Source of the DNA: Comamonadaceae bacterium UBA2121
GTDB taxonomy: Bacteria; Pseudomonadota; Gammaproteobacteria; Burkholderiales; Burkholderiaceae_C
NCBI GenBank assembly: GCA_002331385.1
Contig: DCYB01000013.1
Location: 310,001 to 374,000, forward strand
DNA length: 64,000 nucleotides
Reading direction: 5' to 3'
The position numbers and the translations under genes are program-made. Every line of letters begins with the position of its first letter. Positions within the stretch are counted from its first letter, which is position 1. This document shows, one piece after another, positions 12,635 through 21,034 of the stretch. The notes under the pieces were generated by a model. That model had not been told where the DNA came from, made no database searches, and saw only the letters and a list, made by a program, of their open reading frames with translations.

Positions 12635-13618
12635 ATGCAACGCCGTATTTTTTCTGCCGCATTGATGGCCTGTGCAGCTTCCGCTTTCGCGCAGGCGCCC
12701 GCCTCGCACGCTGGCCATGACACGTTCCCGTCCAAACCCATCCGCGTGATCATTCCGTCAACGCCGGGTGGCGGCACGGACTACATTGGCCGCAGCCTGT
12801 CTAACCACATTCACGAAATCACCGGCTGGACGCTGGTGCCCGACAACCGTCCGGGCGCTGGAACTGCATTGGGACTGGGCGAGCTGGCGCGCCAGGCGCC
12901 TACGGGCTACGACATCGTGGTAGGCCAGTCAGACAACGTGTCGCTGATTCCTCTGCTGATGAAGACCAGCTACGACCCGCAAAAGGATCTGCAGCCCGTG
13001 TCGCTGGTGGCCACGACGCCCATGGTGATTCTGGTCGCGGCCAATTCGCCCTACAAGACGTTGAACGACATGATCACCGACGCGCGTCGCAAGCCGGGGC
13101 AGATCAACTACGGCACCTCTGGCACAGGCGGCTCGGTCCACATCGCCATCGAAATGCTGCAGGCCGAAGCCAAGTTCAACATGCAGCACGTGCCCTACAA
13201 GGGCTCGACACCAGCGCTGGCGGATCTGGTGGGCGGACACCTCTCCGTCGCGGGCGCGTCGATCTCTTCGGCGGTGAGCCTGATCCAGGCGAACAAGGTA
13301 CGGGCGCTGGCCGTCACTTCGCCGGGCCGCAACCCTGCCCTGCCTGACGTGCCTTCGGTCTCCGAATCGGGCTACAAGAACTACGCCTTTGTGACGTACT
13401 ATGGCGTGCTGGCTCCCGCAGGCACTCCCAAGGACGTCGTGGGCAAGCTCAACGATGCAGTGGTGAAGGTCATGGCGCGCCCCGATGTGAAGGACGCCTT
13501 CGCCAAGCAGGGACTGGAAGCCTCCACAGGCACGCCCGAAGCCTTCCGCGAGTTGATCGACAAGGACATCGCCAAGGCCAAGGCCATCATCACCAGCGCC
13601 AACATCAAGGTGAACTGA
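12635..13618 (+). CDS. TctC/Bug family periplasmic solute-binding protein
   Basis: A 327-residue receptor with the signal peptide MQRRIFSAALMACAASAFA ending in an AFAQA-type cleavage site. The mature protein has IRVIIPSTPGGGTDYIGR, VPDNRPGAGTALG and the NYGTSGTGGSVHIA loop that shape the carboxylate pocket of Bug proteins. It lies 66 bases after a CoA-transferase and 4 bases before an HMG-CoA-lyase-like gene. It is a second, divergent member of the family also seen at 1996-2976. No TctAB partner is nearby. Ligand unknown. Confidence 0.9.
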   Translation: MQRRIFSAALMACAASAFAQAPASHAGHDTFPSKPIRVIIPSTPGGGTDYIGRSLSNHIHEITGWTLVPDNRPGAGTALGLGELARQAPTGYDIVVGQSDNVSLIPLLMKTSYDPQKDLQPVSLVATTPMVILVAANSPYKTLNDMITDARRKPGQINYGTSGTGGSVHIAIEMLQAEAKFNMQHVPYKGSTPALADLVGGHLSVAGASISSAVSLIQANKVRALAVTSPGRNPALPDVPSVSESGYKNYAFVTYYGVLAPAGTPKDVVGKLNDAVVKVMARPDVKDAFAKQGLEASTGTPEAFRELIDKDIAKAKAIITSANIKVN

Positions 13619-13622
13619 GGCC

Positions 13623-14558
13623 ATGCGCGAAAAAGTCACCATCACGGAAGTCGGCCCCCGCGACGGACTGCAATTGGTCCCCGACCCGATGCCCACCGAC
13701 GTCAAACTGGAGTGGATTCGCGGATTGTTCCAGGCGGGCTTGCGTGACATCGAGGTGGGCAGTTTCGTCTCGCCACGGCTTGTACCGCAAATGGCCGACT
13801 CGGCAGAGGTCGTGCGCCAGTCGCTGCTGATCGACGGGCTCACGGTCTACGGTCTCGCGGCGAATATGAAAGGCGCCATGGCTGCCTACGAGGCCGGCGT
13901 GCAGGTGATGGTGATTCCGCTGTCGGTGAGCGATCGCCACAGCCGCGCCAACGTCAACAAGGGCACGCTGGAACACATCGAGGCCATCCGCGACATGATC
14001 GAATGGGTACGCCAGCAGGCGCGGCCCGTCCGCCTTGATGTGGTGGCGGCCTCCGCGTTCGGCTGTTCGGTGGCGGGCGTCGTGTCGCTGGAGGATGTCG
14101 TGCGTGCCACGCGCGCACTGGACGCTGCCGGCGCTGACCGCATCGTGCTGGCAGACACGGTGGGCTATGCCTATCCGAGCCTGGTTCGGGACACCGTGCG
14201 CGCCGTGCAGGACGCCGTCGGAACACGCCTGAGCAAGCTGCACCTGCACGACACCATGGGACTGGGCACGGCCAATGCACTCGCCGGGTTGCAAGAAGGC
14301 ATCCGACATTTTGATGCTTGCATGGGAGGGCTGGGCGGCTGCCCGTTTGCTCCGGGGGCCTCGGGCAACATCGTTACGGAAGATCTGGTCTTCATGCTGG
14401 AGCGCATGGGCTACGACACGGGTGTCGATCTACCCGCGCTGCTCGCGGTGCGCGAGAGGATGCAATCCCATCTCCCGCCAGGCGCCTTGCGTGGCGGTGT
14501 GGCCGCAGCAGGCGTGCCAGCAACCTATCAGGCACGCGCCGCCAGCGCCACGGCTTGA
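13623..14558 (+). CDS. Hydroxymethylglutaryl-CoA lyase family protein
   Basis: A 311-residue HMGL-like TIM-barrel lyase. It has EVGPRDGLQ (about 8-16) for metal binding, the LHLHDTMGLG metal-ligand segment, and the GGLGGCPFAPGASGN signature containing the catalytic cysteine. These enzymes retro-cleave 3-hydroxy-3-methylglutaryl-CoA, or a related hydroxyacyl-CoA such as citramalyl-CoA, to acetyl-CoA and a keto acid. The four-base gap after the TctC gene and the CoA-transferase two genes upstream suggest it cleaves the CoA ester of the imported acid. A link to leucine degradation is possible, but no other liu gene is present. Confidence 0.88.
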   Translation: MREKVTITEVGPRDGLQLVPDPMPTDVKLEWIRGLFQAGLRDIEVGSFVSPRLVPQMADSAEVVRQSLLIDGLTVYGLAANMKGAMAAYEAGVQVMVIPLSVSDRHSRANVNKGTLEHIEAIRDMIEWVRQQARPVRLDVVAASAFGCSVAGVVSLEDVVRATRALDAAGADRIVLADTVGYAYPSLVRDTVRAVQDAVGTRLSKLHLHDTMGLGTANALAGLQEGIRHFDACMGGLGGCPFAPGASGNIVTEDLVFMLERMGYDTGVDLPALLAVRERMQSHLPPGALRGGVAAAGVPATYQARAASATA

Positions 14559-14673
14559 GGCGCTGAACCAACCCGCGCGGCAGCTTTCGGGCCCGCCGCG
14601 CACGGCTCGCAGACATTCCCGCACCGAACATGGCGTCACCCGGCGCAGCAAAGTCCCTAGAATCGCCAGTCAG

Positions 14674-15309
14674 ATGACACCCGCTTCGCTCTCCCATCGC
14701 GCGCTCTACGAAGAAGTAGCTGAACTGATCCGGCAGCGCATTTTTTCGCACGAATTGCCTCCCGGCAGTTGGATCGATGAGTCCCGCATCGCCGAAGAGT
14801 TCGGCATCAGTCGCACGCCTTTGCGCGAGGCGCTCAAGGTCCTGGCAGCGGAAGGACTGGTCACCATGAAGGTGCGCCGGGGTGCCTACGTCACCGAAGT
14901 CACGCAAAAAGACTTGCAGCAGGTCTACCACCTGCTGGGATTGCTGGAAGCGGACGCCGCTGCCTGGGTGGCGCGCAACGCAAGCGATTTGCAGTTGACG
15001 GAACTGAAGGCCCTGCATCAGGAACTCGCCGCACACACGCTGGACCGCAAGATGTTTTTCGCCGTCAACGAGCAATTTCACATGCGCTTGCTTGAAATGA
15101 CAGAAAACAAATGGCAGTTCCAGATGGTGCAAGACCTGCGCCGCGTGATGAAGCTGAGCCGGCATAACTCGCTCTTGAAATCGGGGCGCATCGCGCAGTC
15201 ATTGCAAGAGCATGAGGTCTTGCTGGACGCCTTGCTGGCGCGCGACCGCGAAGCCGCCCGCACCGCCATGAAAACCCACTTCGAAGGCGGACTCGACGCT
15301 GCCGAGTGA
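14674..15309 (+). CDS. GntR family transcriptional regulator (FadR/FCD type)
   Basis: A 211-residue regulator. The N-terminal winged helix contains YEEVAELIRQRIFSHELPPG and the recognition segment IAEEFGISRTPLREALKVLAAEGLV. The C-terminal FCD-like helical domain shows FAVNEQFHMRLLEMTEN, LSRHNSL and QEHEVLLDALLARD, with histidines positioned for a metal-dependent effector site. The start at 14674 gives the family length; reading frames further upstream overlap the lyase gene. It lies 115 bases after the lyase and is likely the local regulator of the module from 11339. Effector unknown. Confidence 0.88.
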   Translation: MTPASLSHRALYEEVAELIRQRIFSHELPPGSWIDESRIAEEFGISRTPLREALKVLAAEGLVTMKVRRGAYVTEVTQKDLQQVYHLLGLLEADAAAWVARNASDLQLTELKALHQELAAHTLDRKMFFAVNEQFHMRLLEMTENKWQFQMVQDLRRVMKLSRHNSLLKSGRIAQSLQEHEVLLDALLARDREAARTAMKTHFEGGLDAAE

Positions 15310-15517
15310 ACCATTCCCAGCGCGGAGTCTGACCCACAGGCAAGCACAACGCGTTCTAGCGCAGCGCAAACTTTGACAATTCCCGACACGCTGCATGCGA
15401 TCAAAGGAATAGCCCTATCCAATGGGTAAGATGCTCGGGTTTGCGGCAAGCGGAGGTTTCCCTGATTCCAACGATTCCAACGCGTGCTTGCCGTCTGTCT
15501 TCTTGACTGGTTGCTCA

Positions 15518-17374
15518 ATGAATTTGCCTGACGCTTCGCCCGTTTCCGATTTGACCGACGTTCATACCCTGCCCGCGCTGCTCGAGCGCCGCGCGTCGCT
15601 CTCCCCGACTGCCGAGGCCTATCGCCAATGCGATGCCGCAGGCCAATGGAAATCGCTGAACTGGGAACAGACGTTTCAGGAAGTGCAGCGCTACGGCCGC
15701 GCATTGGCAGTCTCCGGGCTTCCCGACAAGGCACACGTTGCCATTTTGTTGCCCAATGGCCTGCACGCCATGTGCATGGACCAGGCCGTCATGGCCTGCG
15801 GCGGCGTGCCCGTGCCACTGCACGCCATCGACAACCCGGGAAGCATCGCCTACATCCTGAACGACGCGCAGGTCGCGCTGCTCGTGGTTGCCAGCAGCGA
15901 ACAGTGGCAGCACATTGCCGATGCCTGCGACGATTTCCCGCATCTGCGCGGCATCATCATCACCGACAAGAACGCCCAGCCCGCAACGGGCGAGAACCCA
16001 TCACACGGAATTCCGGTGGCCAATCTCGAAGAGTGGCTGAACCACGCACCTGCAGATCAACCACTGCCCGCAGGGCCGCTGCCAGATGATCTCGCGGCCA
16101 TCGTCTACACCAGCGGCACGACTGGCAAACCCAAGGGCGTCATGCTCTCGCACTCGAACGTGATCGCCGACGTCAAGGCGGTGATGCAGCGCATCTCGCC
16201 GGTTCAACAGGACGTGTTCCTGTCGTTCCTGCCCCTGTCCCACACCTTCGAGCGCACCGGCGGCTACTACCTCGCGATCGCTGCAGGCAGTTGCGTGGTC
16301 TATGCCCGCTCCGTCGCGCAATTGGCCGAAGACCTCATGAACGTCAAGCCTACGATTCTGGTCTCCGTGCCGCGCATCTATGAGCGCGTGCATGCCAAGC
16401 TGTTCGAAGTCCTGTCCTCCTCGCCGTTCAAAATGCAGATGTTCGAAGCCGCTCAAGCGGTGGGCTGGCGCCGTTTTCGCGCTGCGCAAAAGCTCTCCCC
16501 TGCCGAAGACAACGGCGCAGGCGGCTGGATGCGTGCACTGCCTTGGCCGCTTCTGCGCGCGCTCGTTGCCAAGCCCTTGCTGGAACGCTTTGGCGGCCGG
16601 GTGCGTGTGGCGGTCAGCGGCGGTGCGCCGCTCTCTCCGGCCATTGCCAAGTGCTTTCTGGGCTTGGGGCTGCCCTTGATCCAGGGCTACGGCATGACGG
16701 AAACCACGCCGGTCATTTCTGTGAATACGCTGGATGACAACGATCCATCCACGGTCGGACGCGCCCTGCCCGGCGTACAGGTGCGCATTGGCGAGAACCG
16801 CGAACTGCAAGTGCGCGGCCCCATCGTCATGAAAGGCTACTGGAACCGGCCCGAAGACACTGCCCGGACCATTGGCGAAGACGGTTGGTTGGCCACTGGC
16901 GATCAGGCCGAACTGATCGATGGGGGCCGCATCCGCATTCTCGGCCGCATCAAGGAAATCATCGTCACATCCACCGGCGAGAAAGTGCCTCCGGGCGATC
17001 TGGAGATGGCCATCATCGAAGACAAGCTGTTCGCACAGGCCTTTGTCGTTGGTGAGAACCGCCCCTACATCGCCTGTGTGGCGTCGGTCAACGATGACGA
17101 GTGGAAGCAGTTGGCCTCTCAGCTCCAACTCGATCCCGACGATCCGGCCAGCCTGGCCAATCCTGCTGTGCGCAAAGCGGCACTGGAGCGCATTGCGCAT
17201 CAAACGGCCAGCTTCGCCCGCTATGCCGCTCCGCGCGGTGTCCTGCTGGTGCGCGAAAGCTGGACCATCGAGAACGGTCTCATGACGCCTACTCTCAAAC
17301 TCAAGCGCAACATCCTCATGAACAACTACGCCGCAGCCATTGACGCCTTATATGAGCCTGCAGCAGCCCGTTGA
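15518..17374 (+). CDS. AMP-dependent long-chain acyl-CoA synthetase
   Basis: A 618-residue adenylate-forming enzyme that activates a carboxylic acid via an acyl-AMP and loads it on CoA. Motif A3 is YTSGTTGKPKGVMLSHSN. FLPLSHTFERTGGYY is typical of the FadD15-like long-chain branch. GYGMTETTPVIS is motif A5, and WLATGDQAELIDGGRIRILGR with KEIIVTSTGEKVPPGD forms the hinge and C-terminal domain. The start at MNLPDASP (15518) agrees with family alignment; an in-frame ATG 32 codons upstream is less likely. It stands alone before a strong terminator. Chain-length preference is not readable. Confidence 0.9.
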   Translation: MNLPDASPVSDLTDVHTLPALLERRASLSPTAEAYRQCDAAGQWKSLNWEQTFQEVQRYGRALAVSGLPDKAHVAILLPNGLHAMCMDQAVMACGGVPVPLHAIDNPGSIAYILNDAQVALLVVASSEQWQHIADACDDFPHLRGIIITDKNAQPATGENPSHGIPVANLEEWLNHAPADQPLPAGPLPDDLAAIVYTSGTTGKPKGVMLSHSNVIADVKAVMQRISPVQQDVFLSFLPLSHTFERTGGYYLAIAAGSCVVYARSVAQLAEDLMNVKPTILVSVPRIYERVHAKLFEVLSSSPFKMQMFEAAQAVGWRRFRAAQKLSPAEDNGAGGWMRALPWPLLRALVAKPLLERFGGRVRVAVSGGAPLSPAIAKCFLGLGLPLIQGYGMTETTPVISVNTLDDNDPSTVGRALPGVQVRIGENRELQVRGPIVMKGYWNRPEDTARTIGEDGWLATGDQAELIDGGRIRILGRIKEIIVTSTGEKVPPGDLEMAIIEDKLFAQAFVVGENRPYIACVASVNDDEWKQLASQLQLDPDDPASLANPAVRKAALERIAHQTASFARYAAPRGVLLVRESWTIENGLMTPTLKLKRNILMNNYAAAIDALYEPAAAR

Positions 17375-17403
17375 TGGTGCAACCAAACTGTTGATTCAAT
17401 AAG

Positions 17404-17439
17404 AAAAGGCCCGGAGCGCATCGCACTCCGGGCCTTTTT
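17404..17439. terminator. Bidirectional rho-independent terminator
   Basis: AAAAGGCCCGGAGCGC, loop, then GCACTCCGGGCCTTTTT: a strong near-perfect stem with A- and T-runs on both sides. It separates the converging acyl-CoA synthetase (plus) and PAAR gene (minus) and marks the edge of the type VI locus. Confidence 0.9.
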
Positions 17440-17456
17440 GTATTGGGCGCTGGCGC

Positions 17457-17741
17457 TCAGATCAGCACGGTGGGCCATCCTGTCACTATGACTCCTCCGT
17501 GGGCCGTGGGGTCTCCCATGCGGGCGGCTGGTTTGCCGCCGATCAGGACGGTGGGGTTGCCACCGGCAATCGTGTCGGGCGAGCCGATACATACGGCCGT
17601 ATCGCCCATGCGTGCAGCGGGCGAGCCCCCTATCAGCACCGTCGGCATGCCGACCACGATGGGCCCGCCCACGTGCGGAATGACGCCCTCCACCATCGGG
17701 CAGGTATGCATGTCGCCAATACGGGCAGCTGGTTGTGCCAT
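17457..17741 (-). CDS. PAAR domain protein (type VI spike tip)
   Basis: A 94-residue single-domain PAAR protein that caps the VgrG spike and sharpens the type VI needle. It starts MAQPAARIGDMHTCP and contains repeated PAARMGD and PTVLIGG segments, with His and Cys residues placed to bind the zinc at the cone tip. There is no N- or C-terminal extension, so it carries no effector domain itself. It starts 31 bases after the vgrG stop on the same strand, making a vgrG-PAAR pair with nothing recognisable as an effector or immunity gene after it. Confidence 0.93.
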   Translation of the reverse strand: MAQPAARIGDMHTCPMVEGVIPHVGGPIVVGMPTVLIGGSPAARMGDTAVCIGSPDTIAGGNPTVLIGGKPAARMGDPTAHGGVIVTGWPTVLI

Positions 17742-17772
17742 GTGAATGTACTCCTGTCGTTCTCGTCTGCTA

Positions 17773-19842
17773 TCAGCTGTTGATCCGCACGATCGGGCCG
17801 GTGATGGCGATACCGTCACCCGTGATTTCGATGCTGCTGTCGCCCACCTTGAGCGCGATGCTGTTGCCCGCTTCAATGGCCACATTGCGCTGGGCCTTGA
17901 CGGCATAGTCGCGGCCTACCTGCGTACCGCTATCCCGCCCAGCGAACGTGGCGCGGTCCCGCCCGATCAGGCGCATCCAGTCCATGCCAACGTCATCCAG
18001 ACGCAGCATGCCGACGTTGGTCATCATGATGACGCCAATGTTCTGGATGTAGCCCACGCCGTCCTGCTTCAATTCCGCGCCACCCACGTTGCTGTTCTTG
18101 AACAGGCCGATGGTTTCGATATCGCCGATGCCGACCGCGCGTTTGTCCAGAACGCCAATGCCTTCCACCCTCAATACTCCGACGGCCTCGACTTTCATCA
18201 CGCCGACAATGGCGGTATCAATATTGCCGACGGAGGTGGCACGTGTATTGCCGATCAACTCCGATTCGTTGTTGAGCACCTCTACTTTCATGTCCTTTTG
18301 CGCAAAAAGGAACATTTCCTCCGCACCTTTCAAGTCTTCCAGACGGATGACGTTGCCGGCGTTGGGAGCGCCACGAGGCGTTGTTCGGGTTTGCACGCCA
18401 GACTGGGTCTTTTTGCCAGGCAAACTCCACGGCGGCATTTGCATGGCGTTGTAAACCCGCCCCGTAATGATCGGGTAGTCTGGGTCGCCATTCAGGAAGT
18501 CCACAATGACTTCTTGCCCGATTCGGGGGATGTGCATCATTCCGAAGCCGCTCCCAGCCGAGTCCTGTGACACCCGGATCCACACACTGGAGTTCTCGTC
18601 ATTGGAGCCGTAGCGATCCCAATTGAACTGTACCTTCACACGCCCGTATTCGTCGGTGTAGATCTCCTCGCCCGCAGGGCCGGTAACCACCGCCGTTTGA
18701 GGCCCCATGGTGTGGGGCTTGGGCGTGATGCGCTGGCTTCTGTACGGCACAGAACTGGGTACTGCATCAAAATCGACCCGATAAGACGTCGGCGTGTCCA
18801 TGCCATTGCGCGCCGAGATGCCAACGCCTCCCGCGCCGTCGCTGCGACGCACGTTTTCCTCAAAGTGATAGGTCGCAGTCTCGATCAGATAGTCCTGATT
18901 CTGGCTGGCGCCCGGATGATTGTTTAGCGCAAACAGGTAGCCCGGAGCGATATTGCGTGCATTGCCTTGTCCGCGTGCCACGTCGCGTAGGGCGTTTTGC
19001 TGCTCCACGCGCACGCGAGCGTAGTTCTCACCATCTCCCAGATCCGTATAACCCCCCGGCCACTCATAGATCTCACGCGCGTCCTCTACGTGACCAGCAG
19101 GCTGATGCTGCAACGCATCCATGACGGCTTTGGGTTTCTCGAAGTCGTAGTCCTTGGCGGCAAAGTTGCCACTGGAAATATTTTCTGAGCGCGTCCAGCC
19201 GTCGATGTAGTCTTCGTCAAATATGTCAGCCGTGCCATTGCGGCCGTAATAGGCGATGGAGCTTGCGGCTCCAGGCAGCTTGCGGTGCGCACCGATGTCG
19301 TCACCAATGATCAACCGGTGCCCGCCAAGGTCGTGTTCGAAGAAGTAGTAGGCACCTTCTGCTTCCAGCAAACGGGAAACGAAATTCAGATCGGTCTCGC
19401 CGTATTGGACGAGATATTCCCATTCCCGATAGGACCCCGACAATCGGTCTTCGACCGTGAATCCATACGGTTCCAGTACCTCCTTGATCACCTGTGGCAT
19501 GGCTTTGAACTGGAATATCTTGAAGTCCGATCGGCGACTGGCATGCCACAACCATGGTCGCAATATCGCTTCGTAACAATAGTAGTCCCCTTCTGTCTCG
19601 CATGACGCGAAGTCTGTGATTTGCCCAGAGAGAAACCGCTTTCCTGTACCAGCCATTTCAGTCGTCAGATCGATTTCGATACTCATGTTTTTGCCGAGCA
19701 TTGATTTGGGATCGATCGAAGGTCTCTCGCTGAGCAATCTGACATTGAACTCAAACAACCGGGATATCTGCTCTACCCCGGAGAGCGAGCGAAACTGCAA
19801 AATTTCGCCCAATGGATTATGGGCGATGAATGTGCGACTCAT
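17773..19842 (-). CDS. vgrG: Type VI secretion spike protein VgrG (TssI)
   Basis: A 689-residue VgrG with the gp27-like base (about 1-360), a gp5-like OB domain including YTDEYGRVKVQFNWDR and SGFGMMHIPRIGQEVIVDFLNGDPDYPIITG, and a C-terminal beta-helix. The helix is about 18 consecutive octads of the form xxxVGxxx from about residue 535, and the protein ends shortly after. It forms the trimeric puncturing spike expelled with Hcp. No C-terminal enzymatic extension is present, so effectors must ride on it or on the PAAR protein or Hcp. It reads away from tssB and is followed by PAAR. Confidence 0.95.
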   Translation of the reverse strand: MSRTFIAHNPLGEILQFRSLSGVEQISRLFEFNVRLLSERPSIDPKSMLGKNMSIEIDLTTEMAGTGKRFLSGQITDFASCETEGDYYCYEAILRPWLWHASRRSDFKIFQFKAMPQVIKEVLEPYGFTVEDRLSGSYREWEYLVQYGETDLNFVSRLLEAEGAYYFFEHDLGGHRLIIGDDIGAHRKLPGAASSIAYYGRNGTADIFDEDYIDGWTRSENISSGNFAAKDYDFEKPKAVMDALQHQPAGHVEDAREIYEWPGGYTDLGDGENYARVRVEQQNALRDVARGQGNARNIAPGYLFALNNHPGASQNQDYLIETATYHFEENVRRSDGAGGVGISARNGMDTPTSYRVDFDAVPSSVPYRSQRITPKPHTMGPQTAVVTGPAGEEIYTDEYGRVKVQFNWDRYGSNDENSSVWIRVSQDSAGSGFGMMHIPRIGQEVIVDFLNGDPDYPIITGRVYNAMQMPPWSLPGKKTQSGVQTRTTPRGAPNAGNVIRLEDLKGAEEMFLFAQKDMKVEVLNNESELIGNTRATSVGNIDTAIVGVMKVEAVGVLRVEGIGVLDKRAVGIGDIETIGLFKNSNVGGAELKQDGVGYIQNIGVIMMTNVGMLRLDDVGMDWMRLIGRDRATFAGRDSGTQVGRDYAVKAQRNVAIEAGNSIALKVGDSSIEITGDGIAITGPIVRINS

Positions 19843-20381
19843 GAATTCCCCCTGTCATTGGTGCTGCCATCATGATGCATGGTTTTACATAAGAGCGAAA
19901 ATTCGTTTGGCATAAAACAAGAAATTCAGAATTTCCGAAAAATGACACCTGTTGTTGCAAAATAACGCAATTGACTCCGGGACACTCTATAAAAAAATTC
20001 CGTTATTCACACATCTACGTCGATTTCCAATATTGCAATATACGCAGCAAGCCGTTCGGAAACACTTCACCAATGCACTCAATATTTTCCTTTTGGCCAA
20101 ATACGATTTAGCAATTCCCAGGCATTCATCAAATCTCCAACTTTTTTTCATTTGCAATATTTGCATATTTATATCTAGCCTTGGGTGGCACAAAAGCAAA
20201 ATCAAGGCAAATTCCTAAAAAACAGCACCAATTGATCTAATGCTTGATCTTCACGTGCGTGAACCGCTCCAATAAGTTCCATCGTGATGTAACAAATATT
20301 TTATTCTTTTATCAAAACCACATACCGCAGCTCAGAGTGAAAAGTCTCTATGCACGCCACAAATAATTTTGGAGATATCCA
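19843..20381. other. AT-rich divergent region between vgrG and tssB
   Basis: About 540 bases with no convincing gene. It contains the perfect 12-bp palindrome ATATTGCAATAT (20030-20041) and a second TTGCAATAT at 20152-20160. The tssB ribosome site GGAGAT is at 20371-20376. The base composition is clearly more AT-rich than the flanking genes, and the promoters for both type VI operons probably lie here. No sigma-54 site with correct spacing was found. Confidence 0.55.
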
Positions 20382-20981
20382 ATGACTACCAGTATGAATA
20401 TGAAACAGCGATTGGCCGCGCGAGGGAAGAGAGGACAGAAGTTCATCGCACGCAATCGAGCTCCACGTGTGCAGATCGAGTACGACGTGGAGATTTACGG
20501 CTCCGAGAAGAAGATCCAGCTTCCATTCGTGATGGGGGTCATGGCTGACCTGTCCGGAAAGTCCGAGCTGCCGCTGGCCGAAATTGCGGATCGCAAATTT
20601 CTGGAAATCGACGTTGACAACTTTGATGCCCGAATCAAGGCATTGAAGCCCCGGGTGGCGTTCAACGTGCCCAACACACTCACGGGCGAGGGCAATCTGG
20701 CGGTCGACATCACGTTTGACAGCATGGATGACTTTTCTCCAGATGTGGTAGCTAAAAAAGTCGATGCATTGGCCAAGTTACTGGAAGCGCGTACCCAACT
20801 GGCCAACCTCCTTTCGTACATGGATGGCAAGTCGGGAGCGGAAGAACTGATTGCCAAGGTGCTGGCAGATCCGGCACTCATGAAAGCTTTGACCTCCACC
20901 CCACAGCAGCCAAGCGCCGAACAACCCGCGGGGCTCAGTGCCGACGCCGATGTCACTGACACCGATCACGACGAGCAGTAA
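20382..20981 (+). CDS. tssB: Type VI secretion sheath subunit TssB (VipA)
   Basis: A 199-residue small sheath protein. The core FIARNRAPRVQIEYDVEIYGSEKKIQLPFVMGVMADLSG is diagnostic of TssB/VipA. The segment FDARIKALKPRVAFNVPN with a following helical part provides the interface with TssC. With TssC it polymerises into the contractile cytoplasmic sheath. The start has a GGAGAT ribosome site six bases upstream; it gives a slightly longer basic N-terminus than usual. It leads the plus-strand operon tssB-tssC-hcp-tagJ-tssE-tssF-tssG. The C-terminal 30 residues are acidic and low-complexity. Confidence 0.96.
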   Translation: MTTSMNMKQRLAARGKRGQKFIARNRAPRVQIEYDVEIYGSEKKIQLPFVMGVMADLSGKSELPLAEIADRKFLEIDVDNFDARIKALKPRVAFNVPNTLTGEGNLAVDITFDSMDDFSPDVVAKKVDALAKLLEARTQLANLLSYMDGKSGAEELIAKVLADPALMKALTSTPQQPSAEQPAGLSADADVTDTDHDEQ

Positions 20982-21034
20982 TTCACGCAGTCAAGGCCAC
21001 TGCACTACGAAAACTCCATTCAGAAATTTTCGCA

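Noticed and set aside
19971..19993. TTGACT and TATAAA in the vgrG-tssB region as a promoter
   Set aside because: The spacer is only 11 bases, too short for a sigma-70 promoter.
20186..20197. TGGCAC followed by GC upstream of tssB, resembling a sigma-54 promoter
   Set aside because: The GG and GC are about nine bases apart instead of the required twelve, so the element is not functional as sigma-54 DNA.
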